The notes under the pieces are model-generated. The model did not search any database. It was not told the origin of the DNA and saw only the letters and a list, made by a program, of their open reading frames with translations. Below are positions 1 through 8,993 of a DNA stretch of 64,000 nt, piece by piece. The position numbers and the translations under genes were made by a program. The stretch is taken from assembly GCA_947370975.1 (NCBI GenBank), contig CANBNG010000015.1, positions 1 to 64,000 of the forward strand, read 5' to 3'. This DNA comes from Beijerinckiaceae bacterium (GTDB lineage: Bacteria; Pseudomonadota; Alphaproteobacteria; Rhizobiales; Beijerinckiaceae). Every line of letters begins with the position of its first letter. Positions within the stretch are counted from its first letter, which is position 1.

Positions 1-2060
1 CAGTCGCTTCAACGGCGAAAATTTCGCTGAACAAGATCGCTGATGTCCCCGCGGACGTTTTGAAAAATATAGTCTGCGCGCATCCCCTTTGTGACCTCGG
101 TTACGATTTCCCGATCCCTCTTCTCGATGGCGATCACGTCACCGACGATACGGGCACCGGTTTCGTCCATACCGCGCCTTCGCATGGCCGCGAGGACTTT
201 GAAATCTGGATGGCGTCCGGCCGCATGTTGTCCGAGCGCGGCATCGACACGCGCATTCCCTTCACCATTGATGACGAGAGCGTCTATACGAAGGACGCGC
301 CGGGCTTTGAAGGCAAGCGCGTCATCACCGAAAAGGGCGACAAGGGCGACGCCAACGAGGCCGTCATCAAGGCGCTGATCGATGCGGGCAATCTTGTCGC
401 GCGCGGGCGGTTGAAACATCAATATCCCCATTCCTGGCGCTCCAAGAAGCCCGTCATCTTCCGCAACACGCCGCAATGGTTCATTGCGATGGACAAGGAA
501 TTCAACCTCGGCGCCTCGCTGCGCACGGTCGCGTTTGACGCCATCGGCAAGACTCAATGGGTGCCCGCATTTGGCGAGAACCGCATTCGCGGGATGATCG
601 AGAACAAGCCCGATTGGGTGATGTCGCGCCAGCGCGCCTGGGGCGTGCCGATCTGCGTCTTCGTCCACACGGAAACCAAAGAGCTGCTGCACGACGCGAG
701 CGTCGATGCCGCCATTGCGCAAGCCTTCGAGGTGGAGGGCGGCGACGCCTGGTTCAAGGAGGGTGCGAAGGCGCGTTTCCTTGGCGAGCGCGCGGCTGAT
801 TACGACATGGTCATGGATGTGCTCGACGTCTGGTTCGATTCAGGCTCGACCCATTCCTATGTGCTCGACGACAAGGCCCATTTCCCGGGCCTTTATGGCA
901 CGCATCGCAAGGTCGAAGGCGGGCGTGACACGATCATGTATCTCGAAGGCTCGGATCAGCATCGCGGCTGGTTCCAGTCCTCGCTGCTGGAAAGCTGCGG
1001 CACGCGCGGGCGCGCGCCGTTCGACATAGTGCTGACGCATGGCTTCGTTCTGGACGAGAAGGGCCAGAAAATGTCGAAGTCGCTCGGCAATGTTACAGCG
1101 CCGCAGAAGGTCATCGAGGATGCGGGCGCCGATATCCTGCGCCTGTGGGTCGCGGCGGCGGACTATTCCGACGACCTGCGCATCGGCAAGGAAATCCTGA
1201 AAACCTTCGTCGAGACCTATCGCAAATTGCGCAACACGATTCGCTGGATGCTCGGTACGCTGGCCCATTACGAGCCAGCAAGGCGCGTCGCCCATGCCGA
1301 TATGCCCGAGCTTGAAAAGCTCATGCTGCATCGTCTGGCCGAGCTCGGGCCCGTCATTCGCAACGCCTATGAAACCTACGATTATCGCAAGGTCGTCGCT
1401 GAGCTGTCGCTGTTCCTCAACACCGATCTCTCGGCCTTCTATTTCGACATGCGCAAGGACACGCTCTATTGCGATGCGCCCTCCAGCCCTGCGCGGCTTG
1501 CCGCACTCACCTGCATCGAGGATATTTTCCGCGCCGTGACCTTGTGGCTCGCGCCAATTCTGGTCTTCACCGCAGAAGAAGCCTGGACCTCGCGCTATGC
1601 AGACGCTGAATCGATCCATCTCGAAAGCTTTGCCGACATTCCCGTCGAATGGCGCGACGATGCGCTGGCTGCGAAATGGGCGAAGGTGCGCGCGATCCGG
1701 CGTGTTGTTACCGGCGCGCTGGAAATCGAGCGCTCGCAAAAGCGTATCGGCTCCTCGCTCGAGGCAGCACCCATCGTCTATATCGCCGACGATACTTTGC
1801 GCGCCGTGCTCAATGGTCTCGATTTCGCTGAAATCTGCATCACCTCTGGCATCGAGATTCGTGCGGGCGATGCGCCCGAAGGCGCGTTCGGGCTCGATGA
1901 TGTGGCAGGCGTTGGCGTTGTGTCCGCACGAGCCAAGGGCCGCAAATGCGCGCGCTCGTGGAAGATCTCGGAACTGGTCGGCACGGATGCCGATTATCCC
2001 GATGTCACGCCGCGCGATGCCGCAGCCTTGCGTGAATTGAAGGTGGCGGGCCTGCTGTGA
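1..2060 (+). CDS. ileS: Isoleucyl-tRNA synthetase, 5' end missing
   Basis: Cytoplasmic enzyme that charges tRNA-Ile. The frame is open from the left edge (first whole codon at base 3), giving about 685 codons of the roughly 950 usual for the family, so the HIGH-motif half lies outside the window. Visible in order are the end of the CP1 editing domain (GTGFVHTAPSHG near base 160), the SRQRAWG segment, DVWFDSGS, the KMSKS signature at 1068-1082 and the helical anticodon-binding region. The C-terminus has a single Cys in place of the four-cysteine zinc ribbon of E. coli IleS. The stop overlaps the GTG start of lspA, so the two are probably translationally coupled. Confidence 0.97.
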   Translation, partial: VASTAKISLNKIADVPADVLKNIVCAHPLCDLGYDFPIPLLDGDHVTDDTGTGFVHTAPSHGREDFEIWMASGRMLSERGIDTRIPFTIDDESVYTKDAPGFEGKRVITEKGDKGDANEAVIKALIDAGNLVARGRLKHQYPHSWRSKKPVIFRNTPQWFIAMDKEFNLGASLRTVAFDAIGKTQWVPAFGENRIRGMIENKPDWVMSRQRAWGVPICVFVHTETKELLHDASVDAAIAQAFEVEGGDAWFKEGAKARFLGERAADYDMVMDVLDVWFDSGSTHSYVLDDKAHFPGLYGTHRKVEGGRDTIMYLEGSDQHRGWFQSSLLESCGTRGRAPFDIVLTHGFVLDEKGQKMSKSLGNVTAPQKVIEDAGADILRLWVAAADYSDDLRIGKEILKTFVETYRKLRNTIRWMLGTLAHYEPARRVAHADMPELEKLMLHRLAELGPVIRNAYETYDYRKVVAELSLFLNTDLSAFYFDMRKDTLYCDAPSSPARLAALTCIEDIFRAVTLWLAPILVFTAEEAWTSRYADAESIHLESFADIPVEWRDDALAAKWAKVRAIRRVVTGALEIERSQKRIGSSLEAAPIVYIADDTLRAVLNGLDFAEICITSGIEIRAGDAPEGAFGLDDVAGVGVVSARAKGRKCARSWKISELVGTDADYPDVTPRDAAALRELKVAGLL

Positions 2061-2578
2061 CTTTAAGCGCGCCTCAAGCCCCCACGCCGTCGCGCGCCAT
2101 GGCCCGTATCATCGGGCTGTGCGCGGCCTTTGCGATGCTTGTGGTCGATCAGGCGCACAAGCTCTGGATGCTCGATATTTATGACATTACGAGCAGGCAG
2201 CCGGTGCAGGTCTTGCCTTGGCTCGATCTCGTCATGGCGTGGAACAAGGGTGTGTCCTATTCGCTCCTGCAAGCCGACAGCGAGCTTGGCCGTTACGCCC
2301 TGCTGGCGCTGACGCTGGGTGCAACAGCTTTGCTCGTGATCTGGCTGTGGCGTGCGCCCGAACGTCTGGTGACCTTTGCGCTGGGTCTCATCGTCGGCGG
2401 GGCGCTCGGCAATGCCATTGACCGCGCGCTCTATGGCGCGGTTGCCGATTTCTTCCATTTCCACATTGGCACATTTTCCTGGTACGTCTTCAACCTTGCC
2501 GATGTGGGCATCGTTGCGGGTGTCGGGCTTCTTCTGTATGAGTCTATCTTCATCGCGGACAAGAAAACCGCGGCCTGA
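2057..2578 (+). CDS. lspA: Lipoprotein signal peptidase (signal peptidase II)
   Basis: Inner-membrane aspartyl protease that removes the signal peptide from diacylglyceryl-prolipoproteins. 173 residues, a usual length for the family, with four hydrophobic segments. The two catalytic aspartates sit in GNAIDR and in FNLADV, the expected motifs. The GTG start overlaps the ileS stop by four bases; an in-frame ATG at 2099 would remove 14 residues that precede the first membrane segment and is an alternative. The ileS-lspA order is widespread in Proteobacteria. Confidence 0.95.
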   Translation: MTLSAPQAPTPSRAMARIIGLCAAFAMLVVDQAHKLWMLDIYDITSRQPVQVLPWLDLVMAWNKGVSYSLLQADSELGRYALLALTLGATALLVIWLWRAPERLVTFALGLIVGGALGNAIDRALYGAVADFFHFHIGTFSWYVFNLADVGIVAGVGLLLYESIFIADKKTAA

Positions 2579-2704
2579 ACGGGCCAAGGTCGAGGCGTCG
2601 ACGCGAGCTGCCACCAAATCGCCGTTTTAGCGCGGCAATTACCCTCACGGCGGGGCTCTGCATCCGGCAGCCTGACGTGCCCCGATTTGACGATGGGATT
2701 GGCC

Positions 2705-3394
2705 ATGACCTCTGAGACAAAGCTGAGCAGTCGATTGGGCCTTGTTGCCGCAGCAGCCTTCACGCTGGCGCTTGGCGCGGCTCTGCCCGCGCCCGCCCTG
2801 GCGCTGGATGACGATGGTGCGGAAAATGTGTTTTCCGCCGTGCTGGGCCTGGTTGGGGTTTCCGCCCCCAAGGAACAGCCCAATATCGAATATCGCGAGC
2901 GCCCCCCGCTGGTCGTTCCCTCCAATCGCGCCGCTCTGCCCCAGCCCCAGGCGCCTGCCGCCAAGCGCAATGCCTCCTGGCCCAAGGATCAGGAAATCGC
3001 GCGCCGCGAAAAGGCTGAAGAGCTGAAGCGCAAGCCGCGTGTGGACGAAGTCCAGAACCCGGTCAGCCGGACCGAGCTCGATCGTGTGCGCACCGCCGGC
3101 GGTCAGCCTGCGGCAGCTCCCGTCGATCCGTCCTGCAACGAGCCGCTGGGGCGTCCCTGCAATCAGGAGGCCTTCTGGACGGGCTTGCGCAATGCGCGCT
3201 CGTCGAGCGACGAAGACAAGGTGCCCCTGACGCCCGGCAAGGAATCCTCGCGCCAATGGCTGACCGATCCGCCGACCGGCTATCGCAAGCCGACGACCGT
3301 GCAGAAATACACATTCGAAATGAAGAAAGAGGTCGACATCACCGACGCTCGCGCCCAGGCGATCGACGAGCGCCAGCGCCGCGATGCGAACTGA
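2705..3394 (+). CDS. Conserved secreted protein of unknown function
   Basis: 229 residues. The first 33 form a typical Sec signal peptide with a hydrophobic core of Ala/Leu and an Ala-Leu-Ala cleavage site before an acidic stretch (LDDDG). No lipobox Cys is seen. The rest is hydrophilic, Pro- and Lys/Arg-rich, with one Cys pair (PSCNEP and RPCNQE) that could form a disulfide in the periplasm, and a charged C-terminus. I do not recognise a catalytic motif. In several alphaproteobacteria the gene between lspA and the M16 peptidase pair is a DUF3035/BamF-type envelope protein; the position matches but I cannot confirm that family by sequence. Start at ATG 2705 is preferred over a TTG 18 bases upstream. 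Confidence 0.75.
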   Translation: MTSETKLSSRLGLVAAAAFTLALGAALPAPALALDDDGAENVFSAVLGLVGVSAPKEQPNIEYRERPPLVVPSNRAALPQPQAPAAKRNASWPKDQEIARREKAEELKRKPRVDEVQNPVSRTELDRVRTAGGQPAAAPVDPSCNEPLGRPCNQEAFWTGLRNARSSSDEDKVPLTPGKESSRQWLTDPPTGYRKPTTVQKYTFEMKKEVDITDARAQAIDERQRRDAN

Positions 3395-3498
3395 TGTGAT
3401 GGGGGGCTGAACTTTCCGCCCCTTTGACCCTATATTGCCATAAGCCCGCCGCACGGGGTCATCCCGGCGGCGGAAATCCCTCTGTTCCGCGGGCGCTC

Positions 3499-4866
3499 AT
3501 GGCCTCCCCCTTGGCACCTTCCTCTGCTGCATTCCCCTCCGTCGCGCTGGGCCTCACGCCCGGCGTTGCCCAATCGCCGGCGGCCACTGGCCCGGTGATC
3601 TCCCATTTCCGTCTCGACAATGGCCTCGAGGTCGTGGTCATCCCCGACCATCGTGCGCCGGTGGTGACGCATATGGTGTGGTATCGCAACGGGTCGGCTG
3701 ACGATCCGGCGGGGAAGTCGGGCATTGCGCATTTCCTCGAACATCTGATGTTCAAGGGCACGCAGACCCATCCCAAGGGTGAATTCTCCGAACTCGTCGC
3801 CGAACTCGGCGGCCAGGAGAATGCCTTCACCTCGAATGATTACACGGCCTATTACCAGCGCATGCCCAAGGCTCATCTGCCGGTCGTGATGGAATATGAA
3901 GCCGACCGCATGAAGAATCTCGTCCTCACCGACGAGGTTGTCGCGCCCGAGCGCGATGTCGTGCTGGAAGAGCGGCGCATGCGCACCGACAGCGATCCGT
4001 CCTCGCAATTGCACGAGGCGGTGCAGGCCGCGCTCTTCCCCCATCATCCCTATGGCAAGCCGATCATCGGTTGGCAGCACGAGATCGAAGATCTCGGCCG
4101 CGCCGATGCGCTGGCCTATTACCACCGCTTCTACACGCCCGAAAACGCGGTGCTGATTGTTGCCGGCGATGTGACGGAAGAGGACGTGCGCGCGCTCGCG
4201 ACCCGCTTCTATGGTCCGCTGGCCGCCCATGGCGAAGCGCCTGTGCGCAAGCGTCCGCGCGAGCCCGAGCCCCGCGCCCATCGCCGCGTGACCCTGTCGG
4301 ATTCCAAGGTCGAGCAGCCAAGCCATCAATGCGTCTATCTTGTGCCCTCCTACCGCACGGCGCAGCCGGGCGAGGCGGAAGCCATTGAAGTGCTCGCCCA
4401 TCTTCTGGGCGGCGGGCAGACGAGCATTCTCTACCGCCGTCTCGTGGTTGAGCAGAAGATCGCCGTCGTGTCGGAAGTCTATTACATGGGCACGGCGCTC
4501 GATGAGACGCGCTTCTGGATCTACGCCATGCCCGCGCCCGAGGTTTCGCTTGAAACGCTCGACGATGCGATCGAGGCGGTGGTGCGCGATGTCGCAGAAA
4601 AGGGCGTGGCAGAGGCAGATCTTGCCCGCGCCAAGACGCGGCTTGTGGCTGACGCCATTTATGCGCAGGACAATCAGACCTCGCTCGCCCGCTGGTATGG
4701 CGCGGCGCTGACGACCGGCATGAGCGTCGAAGATATTCGCCAATGGCCCGAGCGCATGGATGCGATCACGGCCGAAGACGTGCGCAAGGCGGCTGAAAAA
4801 TGGCTCGACCGCAAACGCGCGGTTACCGGCTTCCTGCTGCCCAAGGAAGAATCTGACACCATCTAG
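3499..4866 (+). CDS. M16 zinc metallopeptidase, catalytically complete
   Basis: Pitrilysin-family peptidase, 455 residues from the ATG chosen here. The inverted zinc motif HxxEH is present as HFLEH near residue 77 and the downstream glutamate is supplied by the VLEERRM segment about 70 residues later, so it should be active. The C-terminal half contains the substrate-clamping M16C-type domain with a GGGQTS loop. The frame is open further upstream to a TTG near 3424, but those residues look like translated leader. The next gene is an M16 protein without the zinc motif; such active/inactive partners commonly form heterodimers. The weakly hydrophobic N-terminus leaves periplasmic or cytoplasmic location undecided. 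Confidence 0.9.
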   Translation: MASPLAPSSAAFPSVALGLTPGVAQSPAATGPVISHFRLDNGLEVVVIPDHRAPVVTHMVWYRNGSADDPAGKSGIAHFLEHLMFKGTQTHPKGEFSELVAELGGQENAFTSNDYTAYYQRMPKAHLPVVMEYEADRMKNLVLTDEVVAPERDVVLEERRMRTDSDPSSQLHEAVQAALFPHHPYGKPIIGWQHEIEDLGRADALAYYHRFYTPENAVLIVAGDVTEEDVRALATRFYGPLAAHGEAPVRKRPREPEPRAHRRVTLSDSKVEQPSHQCVYLVPSYRTAQPGEAEAIEVLAHLLGGGQTSILYRRLVVEQKIAVVSEVYYMGTALDETRFWIYAMPAPEVSLETLDDAIEAVVRDVAEKGVAEADLARAKTRLVADAIYAQDNQTSLARWYGAALTTGMSVEDIRQWPERMDAITAEDVRKAAEKWLDRKRAVTGFLLPKEESDTI

Positions 4867-4880
4867 GCGCTGCCTGTTCC

Positions 4881-5004
4881 CCGCCCCCTTGTGGGGAGAG
4901 GATAGGGGTGGGGTCGCTCGCATTTTGCCCATATGTGCGGCCATCTTCATCTCCAAGGTATACGCGACCCCCACCCCCGGCCCCTCCCCACAAGGGGGAG
5001 GGGA
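4881..5004. repeat. Intergenic inverted repeat, family A, copy 1
   Basis: Two arms of about 35 bases, each built around CCCCTTGTGGGG and a GGGGTGGGGTCGC tract, face each other across about 45 bases. The unit fills most of the 182-base gap between the two co-directional M16 genes, so it would be transcribed as a large hairpin inside the mRNA. Related copies lie near 34.9, 35.1 and 48.3 kb. Confidence 0.85.
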
Positions 5005-5048
5005 GGGCAAAGCCCGCAACCTCGCTTGTTGTGAATGGAAGACCCGAG

Positions 5049-6344
5049 ATGAACGCGCCCCAGACGCCCGATCGCAGCCTCATCCCCGAAGCGACCCGCG
5101 CCGCGCGCGTGCAGAAGGTCGTTTCCAAAAACGGCATCGAGGCCTGGCTCGTCGAAGATTATGCCGTGCCGCTGGTCGCCATGGAATTCGCGCTCGATGG
5201 CGGCTCCTCGCAGGACGGCGCCGGGAAAATGGGCGCAACCGCCATGCTGGCGGGCCTGATGGACGAGGGCGCGGGCGAGCTTGACGCCGCCGCTTTCCAT
5301 AATGCGATGGACGACAAGGCCATCGAGATTTCCTTCTCCAGCGACAGCGATACTTTCCACGGTCGCCTGAAGACCATGACGCGCCATGTGGAGGCGGCCT
5401 TCGGCCTGCTGAAACTGGCGATCAATGCGCCGCGCTTCGATACCGATGCCATCGAGCGCACGCGCGCGCAAATGCTGGCCTCGCTGCGCGCCGAGGCCAA
5501 TGATCCCGACGCCATGGCGGCCAAAGCCTGGCGCGAGGCGGCTTTCCCCGATCACCCCTATGGGCGTCCCGCGCGCGGCACGCAGGAGAGCGTGTCGGCG
5601 ATCATGCGCGAGGATCTCGTGATCCTGCATCGCGCCCTCATGCAGCGCACGGGCCTCAAGATTGCCGTCGTCGGCGCGATCGATCGCGACAGCCTCGCGC
5701 TGCTGATGGACGATGTCTTTTCCGGCTTGCCCGAGTCCACCACGCTGGGCGTCGTTCCCGATGTCATCCTCACGGGGCTTGGCACGCGCAAGATCATCGA
5801 TGTCGATGTGCCGCAGGCGACCATCCGTTTCGGCCTGCCGGGCATAGGACTGCATGATCCCGATCATATCCCGGGCATGGTGCTCAACCATATTCTGGGC
5901 GGCGGCGTATTTTCCGCGCGCCTGTTCAAGGAAGTGCGCGAAAAGCGCGGACTTGCCTATTCGGTCCATTCCCAGCTCGTCACCTATCGGCACACGGCGA
6001 CCTTCGTCGGCGGCACGTCGACCAAGAACGAACGCGCGGCTGAATCGCTCTGCGTGATCGAGGATGAAATCGCCAAGCTCGCCGCCGATGGCCCGAGCGT
6101 GGACGAGCTCGACAAGGCGCAGAAATATCTGATCGGCTCCTATGATCTGCGCTTTGACACCTCGACCAAGATCGCCGGGCAGCTGGTGCGGCTGCAGATT
6201 GAAAATCTGCCCGTGACCTATCTCGACGAGCGCAATTCCTATGTTGCAGGCGTCACGCTTGCCGACACCCATCGCGTCGCGCAGCGCCTGTTCACCGGCA
6301 AGCAGATGCTGGTGGCGGTCGCGGGCCGTCCTGTGGGCATGTGA
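5049..6344 (+). CDS. M16 peptidase-like protein lacking the zinc site
   Basis: 431 residues with the two-domain M16 fold (GGGVFSARLF loop and KRGLAYSV segment are clear). Where the active family has HxxEH this protein reads TAMLAGLMDEG, so zinc binding and proteolysis are not expected. It follows the complete M16 gene on the same strand and is inferred to be its non-catalytic partner, as in mitochondrial processing peptidase alpha/beta and other bacterial M16 pairs. The ATG at 5049 follows a repeat-filled leader; the open frame extends upstream only through repeat sequence. Confidence 0.9.
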   Translation: MNAPQTPDRSLIPEATRAARVQKVVSKNGIEAWLVEDYAVPLVAMEFALDGGSSQDGAGKMGATAMLAGLMDEGAGELDAAAFHNAMDDKAIEISFSSDSDTFHGRLKTMTRHVEAAFGLLKLAINAPRFDTDAIERTRAQMLASLRAEANDPDAMAAKAWREAAFPDHPYGRPARGTQESVSAIMREDLVILHRALMQRTGLKIAVVGAIDRDSLALLMDDVFSGLPESTTLGVVPDVILTGLGTRKIIDVDVPQATIRFGLPGIGLHDPDHIPGMVLNHILGGGVFSARLFKEVREKRGLAYSVHSQLVTYRHTATFVGGTSTKNERAAESLCVIEDEIAKLAADGPSVDELDKAQKYLIGSYDLRFDTSTKIAGQLVRLQIENLPVTYLDERNSYVAGVTLADTHRVAQRLFTGKQMLVAVAGRPVGM

Positions 6345-6353
6345 TCAACCCTC

Positions 6354-6469
6354 GCCCCGAGTGAGAGGGTGGCTCCGCAGCAGCCCGGTGAGGGGTTACA
6401 ATCTCACCGTCTGAGTCGCTAACCCCTCATCAGGCCGCTTCGCGGCCACCTTCACCTCCGGGAGAAGGA
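6354..6469. repeat. Intergenic inverted repeat, family B, copy 1
   Basis: Arms resemble GTGAGAGGGTGGC...GAGGGGTTA on the left and TAACCCCTCAT...CTCCGGGAGAAGGA on the right, with the internal palindrome GGCCGCTTCGCGGCC. It lies between the second M16 gene and mutL on the same strand and ends 17 bases before the mutL ATG. Further copies are near 11.5, 51.2 and 60.4 kb. Confidence 0.85.
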
Positions 6470-6485
6470 TTTCGGAACCTCCCCC

Positions 6486-8288
6486 ATGCACGTCCGCCGC
6501 CTCGATCCCGTTCTCATCGACCGTATTGCTGCGGGCGAAGTCGTCGAGCGTCCGGCTTCAGCCGTCAAGGAGCTCGTCGAAAATGCGCTGGATGCCGGCG
6601 CGCGGCATATCGAGATCGTGCTGCAATCTGGCGGTCGACGGTTGATCCGCGTTGTCGATGACGGCGAGGGCATGAGCGCGCAGGATCTGGCGCTGGCGGT
6701 CGATCGCCACGCCACCTCGAAACTCCCCGATGGAGATCTCTCGGCCATTGCGACGCTGGGGTTTCGCGGCGAGGCTTTGCCCTCCATCGGTTCGGTGGCC
6801 CGGCTCGATATGACGACGCGGCGCGCGGATGCCGATCACGCCTCTACTCTGCGCGTCGATTTCGGCCTCAAGTCAGCCGTCTCCCCGGCCTCGGCCCCGC
6901 AAGGCACGCGCGTTGAAGTGGGCGATCTGTTTCTCGCGACGCCCGCGCGCCTGAAGTTCCTGAAAACCGACCGCTCGGAAGCCCAGGCTGTGGCCGATGT
7001 CGTCAAGCGCCTCGCCATGGCCCATCCGCGCGTGCGCTTCGCGCTCTCGGGCGACAATCTTGCGGGCTTCGATCATGTCGATTGCGGCCCGGGCGAAGAG
7101 GGGCGGCTTGCGCGGATCACCCAGATTCTGGGTGCGGATTTCAAGCCCAATGCCCTTGCTGTGAACGCCGAGCGCGAGGGCTTTCGCCTCACCGGTTTTG
7201 CCGGTCTGCCGACCTTCCATCGCGCCAATGCGGGGGCGCAATATCTCTACGTCAACGGCCGCCCGGTGCGCGACAAGGTGCTCAACGGCGCTGTGCGCGC
7301 GGCCTATATGGATTATCTGCCCAGCGACCGGCATCCGGCGCTGGCGCTGTTTCTCCTCTGCGATCCGCGCATGGTCGATGTGAATGTGCATCCGGCCAAA
7401 GCAGAGGTGCGCTTTCGCGATCCGGGCCTCGTGCGCGGGCTCATCATCGGGGCGCTCAGGCAGACGCTGGGAGAGGCACTGCATCGGGCAAGTTCTACAG
7501 GCGGCGCGCGCACGCTGGAAACGCTCGCGCGCGGGCCCCAGAGCTGGCAGCAACGCCCGGCAGCCTCCGCGCAATGGGATTGGCGGGCCTCACCCGCCGC
7601 GCCTCAGGCGGGTGGCTTTGGCGAGGCCGCGCAAGCCTCCTTCATGGACGCAGCCCCCGCAGCCGACTTGCGCGCCCATGATGCTGCGCCCGCACAAGAT
7701 GCGCTCGACGCGCCGCTCGGCGCGGCCCGCGCGCAATTGCACGACACCTATATTGTCGCGCAGACGCGCGATGGCATGGTGATTGTCGATCAGCATGCGG
7801 CGCACGAACGTCTCGTCTACGAGCGCCTCAAGCGTCAGCGCGAGGAGAGCGGCATTGCCCGCCAATTGCTGCTCATCCCGGCTATTGTCGAAATGGACGA
7901 GGGCGATGTCGAGCGGTTGCTCGCCCATGCCCCCGAGCTTGAGGCGTCGGGCCTCTCCATCGAGAGCTTTGGCCCCGGCGCGGTCGCCGTGCGCGAAGTG
8001 CCCTCGATCCTCGCCAAGGCAGATCCGATCCGCCTCGTGCGCGATGTTGCCGACACATTGGCCGAGCACGGCACGGCAACCTCGCTCGCAAAAGGCCTCG
8101 ACCACGTGCTCGCGACCATGGCCTGCCACCATTCCGTGCGCGCCGGTCGCAGGCTGACAGGCGAAGAAATGAACGCGCTATTGCGCGAAATGGAAGCCAC
8201 GCCAGGCTCAGGCCAATGCAACCACGGCCGCCCGACCTATGTGGAGCTCAAGCTCGCCGATGTGGAGAAACTGTTCGGGCGGCGGTGA
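6486..8288 (+). CDS. mutL: DNA mismatch repair protein MutL
   Basis: 600 residues. The N-terminal GHKL ATPase shows ELVENALDAGA, DDGEGM and GFRGEAL. A variable linker rich in Ala, Pro and Gln (roughly residues 335-415) leads to a C-terminal dimerisation domain that carries DQHAAHERLVYE, matching the DQHAxxExxxxE endonuclease motif, and the later C-N-HGRP motif. MutL of this kind nicks the strand itself, as expected in bacteria without MutH. The family-B repeat immediately upstream means it may be transcribed from the M16 promoter or from its own within that repeat. Confidence 0.97.
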   Translation: MHVRRLDPVLIDRIAAGEVVERPASAVKELVENALDAGARHIEIVLQSGGRRLIRVVDDGEGMSAQDLALAVDRHATSKLPDGDLSAIATLGFRGEALPSIGSVARLDMTTRRADADHASTLRVDFGLKSAVSPASAPQGTRVEVGDLFLATPARLKFLKTDRSEAQAVADVVKRLAMAHPRVRFALSGDNLAGFDHVDCGPGEEGRLARITQILGADFKPNALAVNAEREGFRLTGFAGLPTFHRANAGAQYLYVNGRPVRDKVLNGAVRAAYMDYLPSDRHPALALFLLCDPRMVDVNVHPAKAEVRFRDPGLVRGLIIGALRQTLGEALHRASSTGGARTLETLARGPQSWQQRPAASAQWDWRASPAAPQAGGFGEAAQASFMDAAPAADLRAHDAAPAQDALDAPLGAARAQLHDTYIVAQTRDGMVIVDQHAAHERLVYERLKRQREESGIARQLLLIPAIVEMDEGDVERLLAHAPELEASGLSIESFGPGAVAVREVPSILAKADPIRLVRDVADTLAEHGTATSLAKGLDHVLATMACHHSVRAGRRLTGEEMNALLREMEATPGSGQCNHGRPTYVELKLADVEKLFGRR

Positions 8289-8344
8289 GAGGCCCGCCTC
8301 TCCTGCGCAGGAGCGTAAGCCGGGGTGAGGCCTCCCTCAGTTTC

Positions 8345-8425
8345 GTCATTGCGAGGAGCGCAGCGACGCGGCAATCCATCTGGCCGATACCGTAAGATGG
8401 ATTGCTTCGCTTCGCTCGCAATGAC
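8345..8425. repeat. Intergenic inverted repeat, family C, copy 1
   Basis: GTCATTGCGAGGAGCG...CGGCAATCCATC on the left pairs with GATGGATTGCTTCGC...CGCAATGAC on the right across a short spacer. It sits between the convergent mutL and rsmD genes. The GTCATTGCGAGGAGCG motif is a widespread interspersed element in several Gram-negative groups. A second copy is at 15.83 kb. Confidence 0.85.
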
Positions 8426-8429
8426 GAGG

Positions 8430-8987
8430 CTAAATACCAAACCTCAAAAACAGCACCTGCGTATCGCCGGTTTCGCGCCGGTCGAGCAGCTTGAATCCGT
8501 CTGGCACGGGCACATCTGAGCTGGCTTCTTCTTCCACCACGCAAAGCGCGCCGTCCGCCAGCCAGCCGCCGTCGCGCAAGGCGATGAGGGCGCGTGGGGC
8601 AAGATCGCGGCTGTAGGGTGGGTCGAGGAACGCCAGCGTGAAGGGTGTCTGCGGCGGCATGGGGCCAAGCTTTGTGGCATCGCGCCGCAGGATGCGCGTT
8701 ACCCCGGCAAGCCCCAAAGTTTCGATATTGGCGCGCAGAAGCGCGCGGCCTTCATTGCTGTCATCGACGAAAATGCCAAGGCTTGCACCCCGCGACAGGG
8801 CCTCGAGCCCCAACGCACCGGTGCCGGCAAAAAGGTCGATGACGCGTGCGTCCTCGACGGCGTCGTCATAGCCATGGGCAAGAATGTTGAAGATGGTCTC
8901 GCGCAGCCGATCCGAGGTCGGCCGCACGATGGATGAGGCCGGGCTTTTCAGCCCGCGCCCCTTGAAGCGACCGCCTACAATCCGCAT
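8430..8987 (-). CDS. rsmD: 16S rRNA guanine(966)-N2 methyltransferase
   Basis: 185 residues, normal for RsmD. The SAM-binding motif is DLFAGTGALG and the catalytic NPPY-class motif reads DPPY; the N-terminal signature RIVGGRFKGR is typical. It methylates G966 of 16S rRNA in the 30S subunit. Six bases separate it from the rluB stop upstream on the same strand, so the two rRNA modification genes form an operon. Confidence 0.95.
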   Translation of the reverse strand: MRIVGGRFKGRGLKSPASSIVRPTSDRLRETIFNILAHGYDDAVEDARVIDLFAGTGALGLEALSRGASLGIFVDDSNEGRALLRANIETLGLAGVTRILRRDATKLGPMPPQTPFTLAFLDPPYSRDLAPRALIALRDGGWLADGALCVVEEEASSDVPVPDGFKLLDRRETGDTQVLFLRFGI

Positions 8988-8993
8988 CTGCGA

